Source: an uncultured Paracoccaceae bacterium (GTDB taxonomy: Bacteria; Pseudomonadota; Alphaproteobacteria; Rhodobacterales; Rhodobacteraceae). Taken from it: DNA of 64,000 nt. How positions within the stretch are numbered: the stretch's first letter is position 1; each line of letters starts with the position of its first letter. Positions 39,197-47,984 of the stretch are shown piece after piece. The notes beneath the pieces are model-generated. The model saw only the letters and a program-made list of their open reading frames with translations. It had not been told where the DNA came from and did not search any database. The position numbers were made by a program, and so were the translations under genes. Location of the stretch: positions 248,001 through 312,000 of the forward strand of contig CALSOO010000005.1 in the NCBI GenBank assembly GCA_943787985.1, written 5' to 3'.

Positions 39197-40153
39197 TTAA
39201 CCAAAAGGAATGGTTGCGGCATCTCCGGTTGTTTGTTGCAGGCATTTCAGGAACAACGATAGCGTAGCATTTTGCGCGATCTGATCTTTGCGCCAAAAAC
39301 AGCGTGCCTCTGACAATAAATCATGCGTATCAAGCGGCAGAGTTACAGTTTCACCACGCGCGGCCTGTTCCTTGGCCAACTGCTGCGGCAGAAAGCCAAG
39401 CGCAGGCATCGTCCGCAAGAGTTCAAGGTTCAGGGCCAGTGACAAAGACGCAATTGTATTGGTTGGCGGGGGCAGCTTATTTGCGGCAAAAAGTGCGTCT
39501 ACGGCCTGGCGCGCAACCGAGTTTGGTTGCGGCAATATCCAAGGATAGCTGGCGACATCGGACCACATCACATCGCTGGCCTGCGCAAGCGGATGATTTC
39601 GCCCGGCGACAACGACTACAGGTTCGGAGCTCAAAGCCATCTGATCGATCCCGGCCAATTCCCGCGGCTGCCAAATCCTAGCAATCACCACGTCTAAGGC
39701 CCCCGCCTCGAGTTGCGGCAAAAGTTCAACAAAATGCCCTTCGGATACAGATACATTGGCTTGCGGGGTGCTGCGCTTGAACAATGCAATGGTGCCGGGC
39801 AACAAGGTGGATGCCACCGAGCTGACAACGCCGATAGCGACAGACCCCGATACTCCACTTGTCATTGCCTCAATGTCAAAAGCTGCGCGATCAAGTTGAC
39901 TAAGCGCCTGCCGCGCATGATCTGCAAGACACACACCTATAGGGGTCAGGTAAAGCCTGTTTCGGTCTCGCGTAACAACAGGCGCACCAACGATCTTTTC
40001 CAGCTCCGCAATTTGTTTTGAGACGGCCGGTTGCGTCACTCCGATCGCTTCGGACACACGTGCGATCAATTTCAGATCCGAGAGCGCCACAAGTGCGCGC
40101 AAGTGGCGAAGTGTGATGCTTTGCTTAAAGCCTTTTCCAAACACGTGATGCAC
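39197..40153 (-). CDS. LysR-family transcriptional regulator
   Basis: 318 residues. N-terminal winged HTH (LRHLRALVALSDLKLIARVS, then IGVTQPAVSKQIAELEKIVG) and a periplasmic-binding-like effector domain from about 100. It lies upstream of, and in the same direction as, the amidase/TRAP genes, 117 bp away, so it is the probable regulator of that locus; LysR types usually need a small co-inducer. Confidence 0.9.
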   Translation of the reverse strand: MHHVFGKGFKQSITLRHLRALVALSDLKLIARVSEAIGVTQPAVSKQIAELEKIVGAPVVTRDRNRLYLTPIGVCLADHARQALSQLDRAAFDIEAMTSGVSGSVAIGVVSSVASTLLPGTIALFKRSTPQANVSVSEGHFVELLPQLEAGALDVVIARIWQPRELAGIDQMALSSEPVVVVAGRNHPLAQASDVMWSDVASYPWILPQPNSVARQAVDALFAANKLPPPTNTIASLSLALNLELLRTMPALGFLPQQLAKEQAARGETVTLPLDTHDLLSEARCFWRKDQIAQNATLSLFLKCLQQTTGDAATIPFG

Positions 40154-40620
40154 CCCTTCGCAAAGCCAGCTCGATTTTGGCAGTTCGCTCTAAGATGCAA
40201 GCAAAGCCATCTTCTCACCAGAGGTTTATCGGATCGCCTGGGTTTTCTTGTCCGTTTCTTCGGCCAACAGATTGGCCCGAAAGGCGTCGCCGAGGTGCCA
40301 GATGTGCTCGCCCAGATGCGAGACGGCAAAACTGAATACCTTAGGACTTGATATTTTGCCTCACCTCAAACCGCGACAACCTCCAAGCGCGATACGTGAT
40401 GAACCCTCCGTTTCGGGGCAAGGCAAGCTGCGAGGCTGACAAGAATTATGTACGCAATGTACAAGATCCTTTGCACCAAGAGGCCGTGACCTTGAACACC
40501 CTCACAGGGTGGAGCATGCGCTTTATCGGGCCCAACATCATACACCCGGTTCTGCGCGGTTACTGGTAACTTTGGCTCCAATGCGTTAAATCGCCCGCAC
40601 ATCAGCGCATTGGAGAGCCT
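40154..40620. other. Gap between LysR gene and serB
   Basis: 467 bp with no gene I can support. A plus-strand frame ending at 40351 reads RGLSDRLGFLVRFFGQQIGP and on to LAQMRDGKTEYLRT and may be a short gene remnant, but I recognise no family. The serB promoter should lie in the last 150 bp. Confidence 0.35.
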
Positions 40621-41529
40621 ATGTTTGTCGCCACCCTTTTGACCTCCCCCGAACGTCCCCAACTCGACCCTGCGTTGGTCGAATCCTTGCGCAATGCTTG
40701 GGGTGGCGGGGACGCGGTTTGGTTGTCACCTGATGAGGCGGCAGAATTTTCCCTGCCTGCGATTCCCGAAAACCGTTGGGATGTCTGGGCAGACGTTCAG
40801 GCGCTGGGCGTAGACCTGATCGTTCAACCGCTTGCAGGGCGGCGCAAAAAGATGCTGCTCGCGGATATGGACAGCACCATGATCCAACAAGAGTGTATTG
40901 ATGAACTGGCCGATGAAGCTGGTGTTGGGGCTCGTGTCAAAGACATCACAGCGCGGGCCATGAACGGCGAACTGGACTTTGATGGCGCGCTGCGCGAACG
41001 GGTCGGTCTGCTCAAAGGGTTGCCTGAAGCCGTGATTGAAAAGGTGTTGGCAGAACGTATTACATACATGCCGGGCGGGGCCGTATTATTGGCGACCATG
41101 AAGGCCGACGGCGGGCATGCCGCTTTGGTCTCTGGCGGCTTTACTGCATTCACCACATCTGTAGCCGCCCATCTGGGTTTTAATGAAAACCGTGCGAACA
41201 CTTTGGTGGTTGAGGACGGGACCCTTACGGGTGAAGTCGGGATGCCGATCCTTGGCAAACAGGCAAAAATCGACGCCCTCGAGCAGATCGCCGCAGGTTT
41301 GGGATTGGCAGACGCCGATGTGATCGCCGTAGGGGACGGCGCCAATGACTTAGGGATGTTGCACCGCGCAGGCACAGGCGTTGCCTTGCACGCCAAACCC
41401 TCAGTGGCCGCCGAATGCGACGTGCGCATTACATTTGGGGACTTAACCGCACTGCTTTACCTTCAAGGGTACAGCCGCGCTGACTTCGCAAAAACGGCGC
41501 AGCCTTTGTTGACGGAGGGGATACCGTGA
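40621..41529 (+). CDS. serB: Phosphoserine phosphatase
   Basis: 302 residues. HAD motif I LLADMDSTMIQ with Asp82 (nucleophile) and Asp84, motif II LVSGGF near 170, motif III Lys and motif IV VGDGANDLGML near 240, as in SerB; the first 75 residues form the family's N-terminal domain. Last step of serine synthesis. In this window it lies about 10 kb from serC-serA, separated by the mobile and TRAP region. Confidence 0.95.
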   Translation: MFVATLLTSPERPQLDPALVESLRNAWGGGDAVWLSPDEAAEFSLPAIPENRWDVWADVQALGVDLIVQPLAGRRKKMLLADMDSTMIQQECIDELADEAGVGARVKDITARAMNGELDFDGALRERVGLLKGLPEAVIEKVLAERITYMPGGAVLLATMKADGGHAALVSGGFTAFTTSVAAHLGFNENRANTLVVEDGTLTGEVGMPILGKQAKIDALEQIAAGLGLADADVIAVGDGANDLGMLHRAGTGVALHAKPSVAAECDVRITFGDLTALLYLQGYSRADFAKTAQPLLTEGIP

Positions 41530-41651
41530 GCATCTCCAGAATCGTGCCGCCAAAAGGAGTTGTCGACATCAGGGCAGCCAACCCAGTGGCCGGATATTCC
41601 GTCATCCGCGCAGACAATATGGGCGCAGCGCTCGAAATCGCCCTTCGTTGA
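41526..41651 (+). CDS. 41-residue ORF overlapping the serB stop
   Basis: A GTG at 41526-41528 overlaps the serB stop (GTGA) and opens VSISRIVPPKGVVDIRAANP, continuing VAGYSVIRADNMGAALEIALR. The C-terminal part, a strand followed by a short helix (YSVIRADNMGAALEIA), looks like the last third of a YciI-type ferredoxin-like protein. It is therefore either a small translationally coupled protein or a truncated remnant. Low certainty. Confidence 0.4.
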   Translation: MSISRIVPPKGVVDIRAANPVAGYSVIRADNMGAALEIALR

Positions 41652-41671
41652 ACTGGGCTAACCTATAAGCT

Positions 41672-42652
41672 TCACAAAAGCTGCGGCGCGGCCCTGAGCG
41701 TGCCAGTACGCGCGCCACGCCAGTTGCTAATCGGAGTATTCAGGTATTTCATCGTCTCGGGATGCTCCGCATCCAACACGCCCAACTTCACCAAAATCGC
41801 AGCAATCGCACATTCGCTGGCGCGCGTGGCACCGTCCATGATCTTGAGGGCGACGCCCAGTTTCTTTTCCGGAATGATCGCGATGAAAAACGCCTCGGCA
41901 CCTGTTTTGACGGCAACTTTACCGCCCATCGCCCGCATCAGGTTGGTGCATGCGCGCCCTTCGCCCGCCACAAGTTCAGGATGCAACATCATCGCTGAAC
42001 GCAGTCGTTCGTGCGCGCTGCCGTCCGGTGCTGCAGCAAAACGGGCCATTGCGCGGGCCATTCCGTTCAAAGTCGAAGCATGATTGGGCGCCGAACAGCC
42101 ATCAATCCCGAACCCCGGCGAGGTCTCTTGGGTCAGCTCCTCATGCGCCTCAAGGCAGGCTTTCTGCACAGGATGGTCAAGGTCGATGTACTCTGGCCCC
42201 GCGCCCAAGTGCTTGGCGAGGGTCAGGAAGCCCGCGTGCTTGCCAGAACAGTTGTTGTGATACTGGCAGGGGCTTTGATCCGTCTTGATCAAAGCATTTC
42301 GGGCGGGTTCGTCCGCAGGCGTTTGAGGGCCACAGCGAAACGCGTCGTCGGTCAACTCAAGCTGCTCCAACCACCTGCCAACCCGCTTAGTGTGAATATC
42401 GGCCCCCTGGTGCGATGCACAGGCAAGCGCCAACTGCTCGGTCGTCAGGTTGAATGCATCCGCCGCCCCCGACTGGATCAAGGGCAAGGCTTGGATCATT
42501 TTCGAGGAGGAGCGCGGGAGCACAACAGCGTTCGGATCACCCCAAGCATGGGTGATTTGCCCCGTCTCGTCACACACGACAGCATGCCCGAAATGCACAC
42601 TTTCAAGGAACGGACCCCGCCAAACTTCTGCCAAAGGTACGGAATGCGTCAT
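41672..42652 (-). CDS. L-asparaginase, class 3 (Rhizobium etli AnsA/ReAV type)
   Basis: 326 residues of the asparaginase II family that is unrelated to bacterial types I and II. Residues of the R. etli ReAV active site are at matching positions: Ser48 and Lys51 in RSSSK, Ser80, and the zinc-site Cys135 and Lys138 in CSGKHAG, with a further Cys186 in GIDGCSAPN. Hydrolyses asparagine to aspartate and ammonia, using paired Ser-Lys tandems near a zinc site. Single gene, divergent from the IalB gene. Confidence 0.85.
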   Translation of the reverse strand: MTHSVPLAEVWRGPFLESVHFGHAVVCDETGQITHAWGDPNAVVLPRSSSKMIQALPLIQSGAADAFNLTTEQLALACASHQGADIHTKRVGRWLEQLELTDDAFRCGPQTPADEPARNALIKTDQSPCQYHNNCSGKHAGFLTLAKHLGAGPEYIDLDHPVQKACLEAHEELTQETSPGFGIDGCSAPNHASTLNGMARAMARFAAAPDGSAHERLRSAMMLHPELVAGEGRACTNLMRAMGGKVAVKTGAEAFFIAIIPEKKLGVALKIMDGATRASECAIAAILVKLGVLDAEHPETMKYLNTPISNWRGARTGTLRAAPQLL

Positions 42653-42826
42653 TTTTCACCTCACAACTTGGCGAAAACCTGCCAATCAGGCTTTCGCACG
42701 TCGCACTAATTGCGCTAATGTGCCACTTGTCGAGAAGAATAGCGGTGCTGACAAGAGAGGGATCAAAAATGATCTCCGCATTAGCGCTGACACGTTGAGG
42801 TTAAGGACAGTCTGGAGGCTGGGTAG

Positions 42827-43354
42827 ATGGGATTTAAAACAGTTTTTGCTGGAGCAATTGCGGGTGCAGCGCTGATTGCAACCGGCGCTTTGGCGCAAGA
42901 GCAAAGTTCGAACCGCGTCGCGGCTAAAACGGACTGGAGCGTCTTTGTTGATGACAACCCCACCGAGTGCTGGAGCGTATCGACACCGAAAGAGACCGTA
43001 AACACCAAAGACGGGCGGGTTGTTGCCGTAACACGGGGCCAGATCTTGCTTATGGTGTTTTACCGCCCGAGCGCGGATGCCAAAGGCCAAGTCGCCTTTA
43101 CAGGCGGATATCCTTTCGCTAGCGGCAGCACGGTTAACGTCAACATCAGCGGCAACGAATTCGATTTGATCGCCGATGGTGAATGGGCATGGCCTGCAAT
43201 TGGCGACGATGCCAAAATTGTTGCCGCCATGAAGCGCGGCGCGTCTGCGATCGTGTCCGCCCGTTCAAGCCGTGGCACTCTGACCAAAGATACGTTTTCG
43301 CTGCTAGGCTTCACGGCTGCAGTGGATGACGCTGCCAAACGCTGCGGCGGGTAA
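42827..43354 (+). CDS. Invasion-associated locus B (IalB) family protein
   Basis: 175 residues with a Sec signal (MGFKTVFAGAIAGAALIATG, cleavage near ALAQ). IalB pattern: WSVFVDDNPTECWSVSTP, a Cys early in the domain, beta-rich middle with PFASGSTVNVNISGNEFDL and a final Cys near the C-terminus (KRCGG), probably a disulfide pair. Periplasmic; family role is unclear outside Bartonella, and non-pathogens carry it widely. An inverted repeat GCGCTAATG/CATTAGCGC (42712-42720, 42779-42787) flanks its promoter. Confidence 0.8.
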   Translation: MGFKTVFAGAIAGAALIATGALAQEQSSNRVAAKTDWSVFVDDNPTECWSVSTPKETVNTKDGRVVAVTRGQILLMVFYRPSADAKGQVAFTGGYPFASGSTVNVNISGNEFDLIADGEWAWPAIGDDAKIVAAMKRGASAIVSARSSRGTLTKDTFSLLGFTAAVDDAAKRCGG

Positions 43355-43363
43355 CCCCCACCG

Positions 43364-43774
43364 TTGGATTGGGTCAAAATCATACACATCCTATGTGTCA
43401 TGGGGTGGATGACGAGCATTTTTGCCGTCCCCCGCGCCCTGATCTATTGGAAACGCGAGTTCGCCCGCCTCAATGAGGACGGGCCAACCGGCGATCTGAC
43501 CTTTCGCTTGTACCGATTTTCAACCGGCCTCGGGATTGTCGCTGTGGCCACAGGATTGGTGCTGGGCTGGCATTGGGACTTTCAAACGTGGGTCTGGGTC
43601 AAGCTGGTCCTCGTCGCCCTCTTGGCGGCCCATTACACGATGACGGGCCGTATGGTCGCCCGCGCCCGCAAGGGTGTCTTCAAGGAATCTGATCGCTATT
43701 TACGCATCTTCAACGAGATTAGCGTCTTTGGGGTTATCGGCATCCTGTGGGTTGTGGTCACCAAACCCTTTTAA
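43364..43774 (+). CDS. HemJ/CopD-like membrane protein
   Basis: 136 residues, four hydrophobic helices. N-terminal IIHILCVMGWMTSIFAVPRALIYW carries the His and the Arg-containing PR-L-x-Y pattern of HemJ (protoporphyrinogen oxidase, UPF0093/CopD clan); further His in GLVLGWHWDF and in AAHYTMTGRMV. HemJ oxidises protoporphyrinogen IX in bacteria that lack HemY and HemG. A CopD-like protein is the alternative. Start is a TTG nine bases after the IalB stop. Confidence 0.65.
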   Translation: MDWVKIIHILCVMGWMTSIFAVPRALIYWKREFARLNEDGPTGDLTFRLYRFSTGLGIVAVATGLVLGWHWDFQTWVWVKLVLVALLAAHYTMTGRMVARARKGVFKESDRYLRIFNEISVFGVIGILWVVVTKPF

Positions 43775-43777
43775 TTT

Positions 43778-43806
43778 CGGGTCCAGACCCGATATAGGGT
43801 CCGAAA
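43778..43806 (+). promoter_or_regulatory. rlmN leader with mutually exclusive hairpins
   Basis: CGGGTC/GACCCG (43778-43783 with 43786-43791) can form a compact hairpin; the same GACCC can instead pair with GGGTC at 43797-43801. Both lie 25-50 bp before the rlmN ATG. Possible small switch or chance; no T-tract. Confidence 0.3.
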
Positions 43807-43828
43807 CTGTCATCTAAGGAATCGACCC

Positions 43829-45001
43829 ATGGCCGCTGCGCCCATCACGCAAGACGTAATGACCATCCCGCGCAAACTGCCGGAAGGTCCGACCAACCTG
43901 ATTGGGTTGACACGCGACGGCTTGCGCAGCGCTTTGATTGCCAAAGGCACACCTGAAAAACAGGCCAAGATGCGCGCAGGTCAAATTTGGCAGTGGATGT
44001 ATCAATGGGGTGTGCGTGATTTTGACGGGATGACGAACCTGTCCAAAGCCTTTCGCGCCCAATTGGCCGCAGACTTCGTGATCGAGATCCCCGAAGTCGT
44101 CAGCAAGCAAGTTTCCAAGGACGGCACCCGCAAATATCTGGTCCGTATCGCAGGCGGGCACGAAGTCGAGGTGGTCTATATCCCCGAAGAGGGGCGCGGC
44201 ACCTTGTGTATTTCCTCGCAAGTCGGCTGCACTTTGACCTGCTCCTTTTGCCACACAGGCACTCAAAAGCTGGTGCGCAATCTGACGGCTGGCGAAATTG
44301 TGGGGCAAATCATGCTGGCGCGCGACGATTTGGGCGAATGGCCTGAACAAGGCGCCCCGAATGTCGAGGCGCGCCTGTTGTCCAACATCGTTTTGATGGG
44401 CATGGGCGAACCACTTTATAACTTTGAGAACGTACGCGATGCGATGAAAATCGCGATGGACCCAGAGGGTATCCAGTTGTCGCGCCGCCGCATTACCCTG
44501 TCCACCTCAGGCGTTGTTCCGGAGATTGCGCGCACGGCCGAAGAAATCGGGTGCCTTTTGGCCGTGTCCTTCCACGCCACCACCGACGAAGTCCGTGACT
44601 CGCTGGTGCCCATCAACAAGCGCTGGAACATAGAGACGCTCTTGGACGCCTTGCGCGCCTACCCTCGGGTCAGCAATTCCGAACGGATCACGTTTGAATA
44701 CGTGATGCTCGACGGTGTGAACGACAGCAAAGAAGACGCGCACCGTTTGGTGAAACTGATCGAAGGCATCCCCGCAAAGGTCAATCTGATCCCGTTCAAC
44801 GAATGGCCGGGTGCGCCGTACAAGCGATCTTCGGGAAACCGTATTCACGCATTTGCCGACATTATCCACGCAGCCGGCTATTCCAGCCCGATCCGCCGTC
44901 CGCGCGGTGAGGACATTCTGGCCGCCTGTGGGCAATTGAAATCCGCGACGGAACGCGCGCGCAAATCGCGCAAACAAATCGACGCCGAAGCGGGTTTGTA
45001 A
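43829..45001 (+). CDS. rlmN: Dual-specificity 23S rRNA/tRNA adenine C2-methyltransferase
   Basis: 390 residues. Radical-SAM cluster Cys134-x3-Cys138-x2-Cys141 in [25 protein letters not shown] near 190 (the RlmN signature), [20 protein letters not shown] near 250 and a C-terminal Cys region (DILAACGQL) for the covalent intermediate. Methylates A2503 of 23S rRNA and A37 of some tRNAs. Confidence 0.95.
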   Translation: MAAAPITQDVMTIPRKLPEGPTNLIGLTRDGLRSALIAKGTPEKQAKMRAGQIWQWMYQWGVRDFDGMTNLSKAFRAQLAADFVIEIPEVVSKQVSKDGTRKYLVRIAGGHEVEVVYIPEEGRGTLCISSQVGCTLTCSFCHTGTQKLVRNLTAGEIVGQIMLARDDLGEWPEQGAPNVEARLLSNIVLMGMGEPLYNFENVRDAMKIAMDPEGIQLSRRRITLSTSGVVPEIARTAEEIGCLLAVSFHATTDEVRDSLVPINKRWNIETLLDALRAYPRVSNSERITFEYVMLDGVNDSKEDAHRLVKLIEGIPAKVNLIPFNEWPGAPYKRSSGNRIHAFADIIHAAGYSSPIRRPRGEDILAACGQLKSATERARKSRKQIDAEAGL

Positions 45002-45030
45002 CCTGCTCCGGCGCGTATTGCCGTCACCAG

Positions 45031-46458
45031 TTAGCTAAAAATGAAGTCGGCGTTGGACAATTCGCTCACATCCGTGCGCAGGAACACGATGTCGATCCAG
45101 TTGCTGTATTCCAAGTGGGTGGAATTGCCGACTTGCGTGAGTGTGAACTGATTGATGTCCGAGAACGAAAAAGCGGACATATCAACCAAATCTTCGCCGT
45201 CGCTGAAGTCGGTGATCACATCCTGCTCGTAAGAGTCATAGGATGTGAACACAAAGACATCTGCGCCAGAGCCACCTGCCAAACGGTCAGCGCCGTCGCC
45301 GCCCGAAAGGGTGTCGTCCCCGCTGCTGCCCCGCAACGTATCGTTGCCGTAGTCACCAAAGAGCAGGTCATTGTCTTTTGCGCCGTTCACAAGGTCATCG
45401 CCGCGGCCACCGTGCATGGTGTCGTCGCCAGCCCCACCGTACATTTTGTCGTTATCGTCCGCGGTGCCGCCATAAATCGCGTCACTGACATCGCCGTACA
45501 TTTCGTCTTCGCCAGCGCGGCCCAGCAAACGGTCCCCGCCTGCCCCACCGGTTATTGTGTCGTCACCGTTCCCGCCGTTCAACGTATCGTTGCCTTGCCG
45601 ACCAAGGATTTCATCGTCCCCGTTGTACGCCTGAATACGGGTATCCACATTGGTCCCAACGATCACATCGTTTGAAATCGTCGTTGTCGCTTTGATCGTG
45701 ACAATGTCATTTTCATCAACCGAAACAGTCCATCCATCAAAGGAATCAGCCCCACCATAGATGTCTTCCATGGCTTGAACGTCAAATGTGCCAAGCGCTG
45801 ACACATAGGGGTATTCAATGTTGTAGGTCATGACAGTGTTGGTCTGGTTGTCGACGGCTCCATTCAGCTGGAAATCACCTTCAAACGTGTGTTGCAGCCC
45901 CATCGCGTGACCCAGTTCGTGCAGGTTCACCTGATATCCATACTGACCAGCGGCCTGCGTTGAATAGGCATTCACGAAATATCCGGTCCCAACGGATGAC
46001 TCATGGGCTGACGACACGTTGGCCCATCCTCCGGCACCGGTCACATCGGCCCCCATCACGTTGATCATGCCCTCGCCTTCGACTTCTACGAATTTGACAC
46101 CTGACACGGCTTCATATTGATCCATAACAAGACGCAACTGGGCACGGTTCGCTTCAGAAAAAGACCAGTATCCGTCGGCGGAGTAGGGGTCATACTCCGC
46201 AAGCGTCGGGAGGTTTTCCGTTTCGATAAAGCTGTAAGTGACAACGACTTGCGTCCCCACATCGACCTGCCCGTTCCAGCGCAAATGATCCTGACCTGCG
46301 TTCTGATAGTAAAGCAAAGCCGTGTAATCATCGACGATCACAGCCGCGGAATCACCCCCTCCGGCATCTCCGCCATTTGCGTCCGTGTGATCATGGTCAT
46401 GATCGTCGTCGTGGTCGTGTGTTCCGTCTTGGTCCAATGCAGCAGCCATAAATTCCAT
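45031..46458 (-). CDS. Serralysin-type metalloprotease with RTX repeats
   Basis: 475 residues without a Sec signal. An Asp/His-rich N-terminus (alternating HD from about residue 14 to 24) precedes an M10-like protease domain with HELGHAMGLQH: zinc ligands His180, His184 and His190 with catalytic Glu181, and VMTYNIEY as the Met-turn. From about 290 to 420 there are GGxGxD-type nonapeptides (NGGNGDDTITGGAGGDRL and similar) that bind calcium, then the hydrophobic C-terminus of type I secretion substrates. Secreted through a type I system (not in this window) and folded outside by calcium. Confidence 0.9.
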   Translation of the reverse strand: MEFMAAALDQDGTHDHDDDHDHDHTDANGGDAGGGDSAAVIVDDYTALLYYQNAGQDHLRWNGQVDVGTQVVVTYSFIETENLPTLAEYDPYSADGYWSFSEANRAQLRLVMDQYEAVSGVKFVEVEGEGMINVMGADVTGAGGWANVSSAHESSVGTGYFVNAYSTQAAGQYGYQVNLHELGHAMGLQHTFEGDFQLNGAVDNQTNTVMTYNIEYPYVSALGTFDVQAMEDIYGGADSFDGWTVSVDENDIVTIKATTTISNDVIVGTNVDTRIQAYNGDDEILGRQGNDTLNGGNGDDTITGGAGGDRLLGRAGEDEMYGDVSDAIYGGTADDNDKMYGGAGDDTMHGGRGDDLVNGAKDNDLLFGDYGNDTLRGSSGDDTLSGGDGADRLAGGSGADVFVFTSYDSYEQDVITDFSDGEDLVDMSAFSFSDINQFTLTQVGNSTHLEYSNWIDIVFLRTDVSELSNADFIFS

Positions 46459-46463
46459 CCCAA

Positions 46464-46555
46464 CTCAATTCGATTTGAGCCTACCTTCACATCGAATTGA
46501 GGCCAAGTTTGGTTGGATTGCCTGTCCTTTTTTGAAACAATCAAATTCGAATTTG
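46464..46555. promoter_or_regulatory. Cluster of AATTCGA-type dyads upstream of the metalloprotease
   Basis: Three related dyads in 92 bp. CTCAATTCGATTTGAG (46464-46479) has 5-bp arms CTCAA/TTGAG. CTCAATTCGAT (46464-46474) also pairs exactly with ATCGAATTGAG (46491-46501). CAAATTCGAATTTG (46542-46555) is a perfect 14-bp palindrome. Candidate operator array of the protease promoter; a 5'-UTR hairpin is the alternative for the first pair. Confidence 0.45.
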
Positions 46556-46720
46556 TGAACAATTACAGACAGTTAATTGCGCCCCAAATGAGAACAATTC
46601 CGCCTATTGATGTCACATTGTTTTTAAATTGCCCCGTAATCGCCCCGATTTGGGACCTTTAATGCCATGTAGCCAGACAAAAGTGAGTCGTAGAAACACA
46701 CCAGGGAATGGAACAAACCA

Positions 46721-46933
46721 ATGAGCATATTCGTCAATCAAGACCCCTTCGTCGCCGCACAAATTGTAGATTTGGTCGTCAAAGAGCGCGCCAAAGCATT
46801 GTCCAAGCGCGAATGGAAGCACCGGATCGCCGGATACGGATACAGCATCCGCGAAACAGCTGAAGGCGACATGATCGAGACACTGCCACACCGCGTCGCA
46901 GTCTGCGCTTTGCCAGCCGAATTGGCCGCCTAA
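46721..46933 (+). CDS. Small hypothetical protein, 70 residues
   Basis: Short frame from ATG 46721 with even codon use and no low-complexity sequence. Basic helix-like middle (VVKERAKALSKREWKHRIAG) and a C-terminal ETLPHRVAVCALPAEL. No signal peptide or transmembrane helix; no family recognised. Its promoter region is shared with the divergent metalloprotease. Real gene status is likely but unproven. Confidence 0.55.
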   Translation: MSIFVNQDPFVAAQIVDLVVKERAKALSKREWKHRIAGYGYSIRETAEGDMIETLPHRVAVCALPAELAA

Positions 46934-47021
46934 GCACTGTCCAAGCGACTGTTCCCGATCGCAGCGATGTGGCGTGTGACCCAAATCAGGTCACCGCGCC
47001 ACCCCGCAGGCGAAAAGTGGA

Positions 47022-47873
47022 TCAGCGCCCAGGAACTTTGTCGCGGCGTGCGGCGGGTTCCCAGTTCTCGATCAGGTCCATAGCCTCTTGGGCTGTGTCC
47101 ACAAAGCGGAACAGATCCAGGTCTTCGGCCGAAATGGTTCCCGCGTCTGCAAGCACATCCCAGTTGATGATGCCGTCCCAGAATGCTTTTCCAAACAGCA
47201 AAAACGGCACGCGCTGCATGCGACCTGTTTGAATCAGCGTCAGAGCCTCAAACAGCTCATCCAAGGTGCCAAACCCCCCTGGAAACACTGTGATCGCCCG
47301 CGCCCGCATCAAAAAGTGCATCTTGCGGATCGCAAAGTAGTGAAAGTTGAAACACAGGTCAGGGGTCACGTATTCGTTCGGCGCTTGCTCAAACGGCAAG
47401 ACGATGTTCAGCCCGATTGACGCACCACCCGCATCCACAGCACCACGGTTGCCTGCTTCCATAACGCCCGGTCCGCCACCTGTGACGATAACGTTTTCCT
47501 TGCCGTTGCTCTCCATAGACTTCAGCGTCATCAAGCGGGCAAATTCGCGGGCTTCATCATAGAACACGGACAAATCCGCCAATGTCTTGGTGCGCGCGCT
47601 GTCTTTTTTGGCGGGCTCGGGGATGCGGGCCCCACCGAACATCACAATCGTGCTCTCGATCCCTTGTTCGTCCAGCATCAGTTCGGGCTTCAACAATTCC
47701 AACTGCAAGCGAACAGGACGCAGTTCATCACGGCACATGAATTCATCATCTGAAAACGCCAGCTTATAGGCAGGCGCGCGCGTTTGTGGCGTTGATGGCG
47801 CTCCTTTGGCAGCTTCACGGTCTGTGTAGGCGTCGCGGAAGGGTTTGTCGCGGTGGTCTTTCATGTGGATCAT
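47022..47873 (-). CDS. LOG-family (lysine decarboxylase-like) phosphoribohydrolase
   Basis: 283 residues; an ATG three codons inside is an alternative start. The two hallmarks of the LOG/TIGR00730 Rossmann family are visible: GGGPGVMEAGNRGA near 130 and PGGFGTLDELFEALTLIQTGR near 205-225. Members cleave cytokinin riboside or nucleoside monophosphates to base plus ribose phosphate; they are not lysine decarboxylases despite the old name. Divergent from dapD. Confidence 0.88.
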   Translation of the reverse strand: MIHMKDHRDKPFRDAYTDREAAKGAPSTPQTRAPAYKLAFSDDEFMCRDELRPVRLQLELLKPELMLDEQGIESTIVMFGGARIPEPAKKDSARTKTLADLSVFYDEAREFARLMTLKSMESNGKENVIVTGGGPGVMEAGNRGAVDAGGASIGLNIVLPFEQAPNEYVTPDLCFNFHYFAIRKMHFLMRARAITVFPGGFGTLDELFEALTLIQTGRMQRVPFLLFGKAFWDGIINWDVLADAGTISAEDLDLFRFVDTAQEAMDLIENWEPAARRDKVPGR

Positions 47874-47984
47874 CCTTTGTCTGTTGCCTCAGAGGTAACT
47901 TGCCGCAGCCTCCTTGCCCAGATGTGATTGCACGATGCCCTTGTTTGTTGTCTAAGCGCCGCAACACATTTCGGGAGAGAGACC

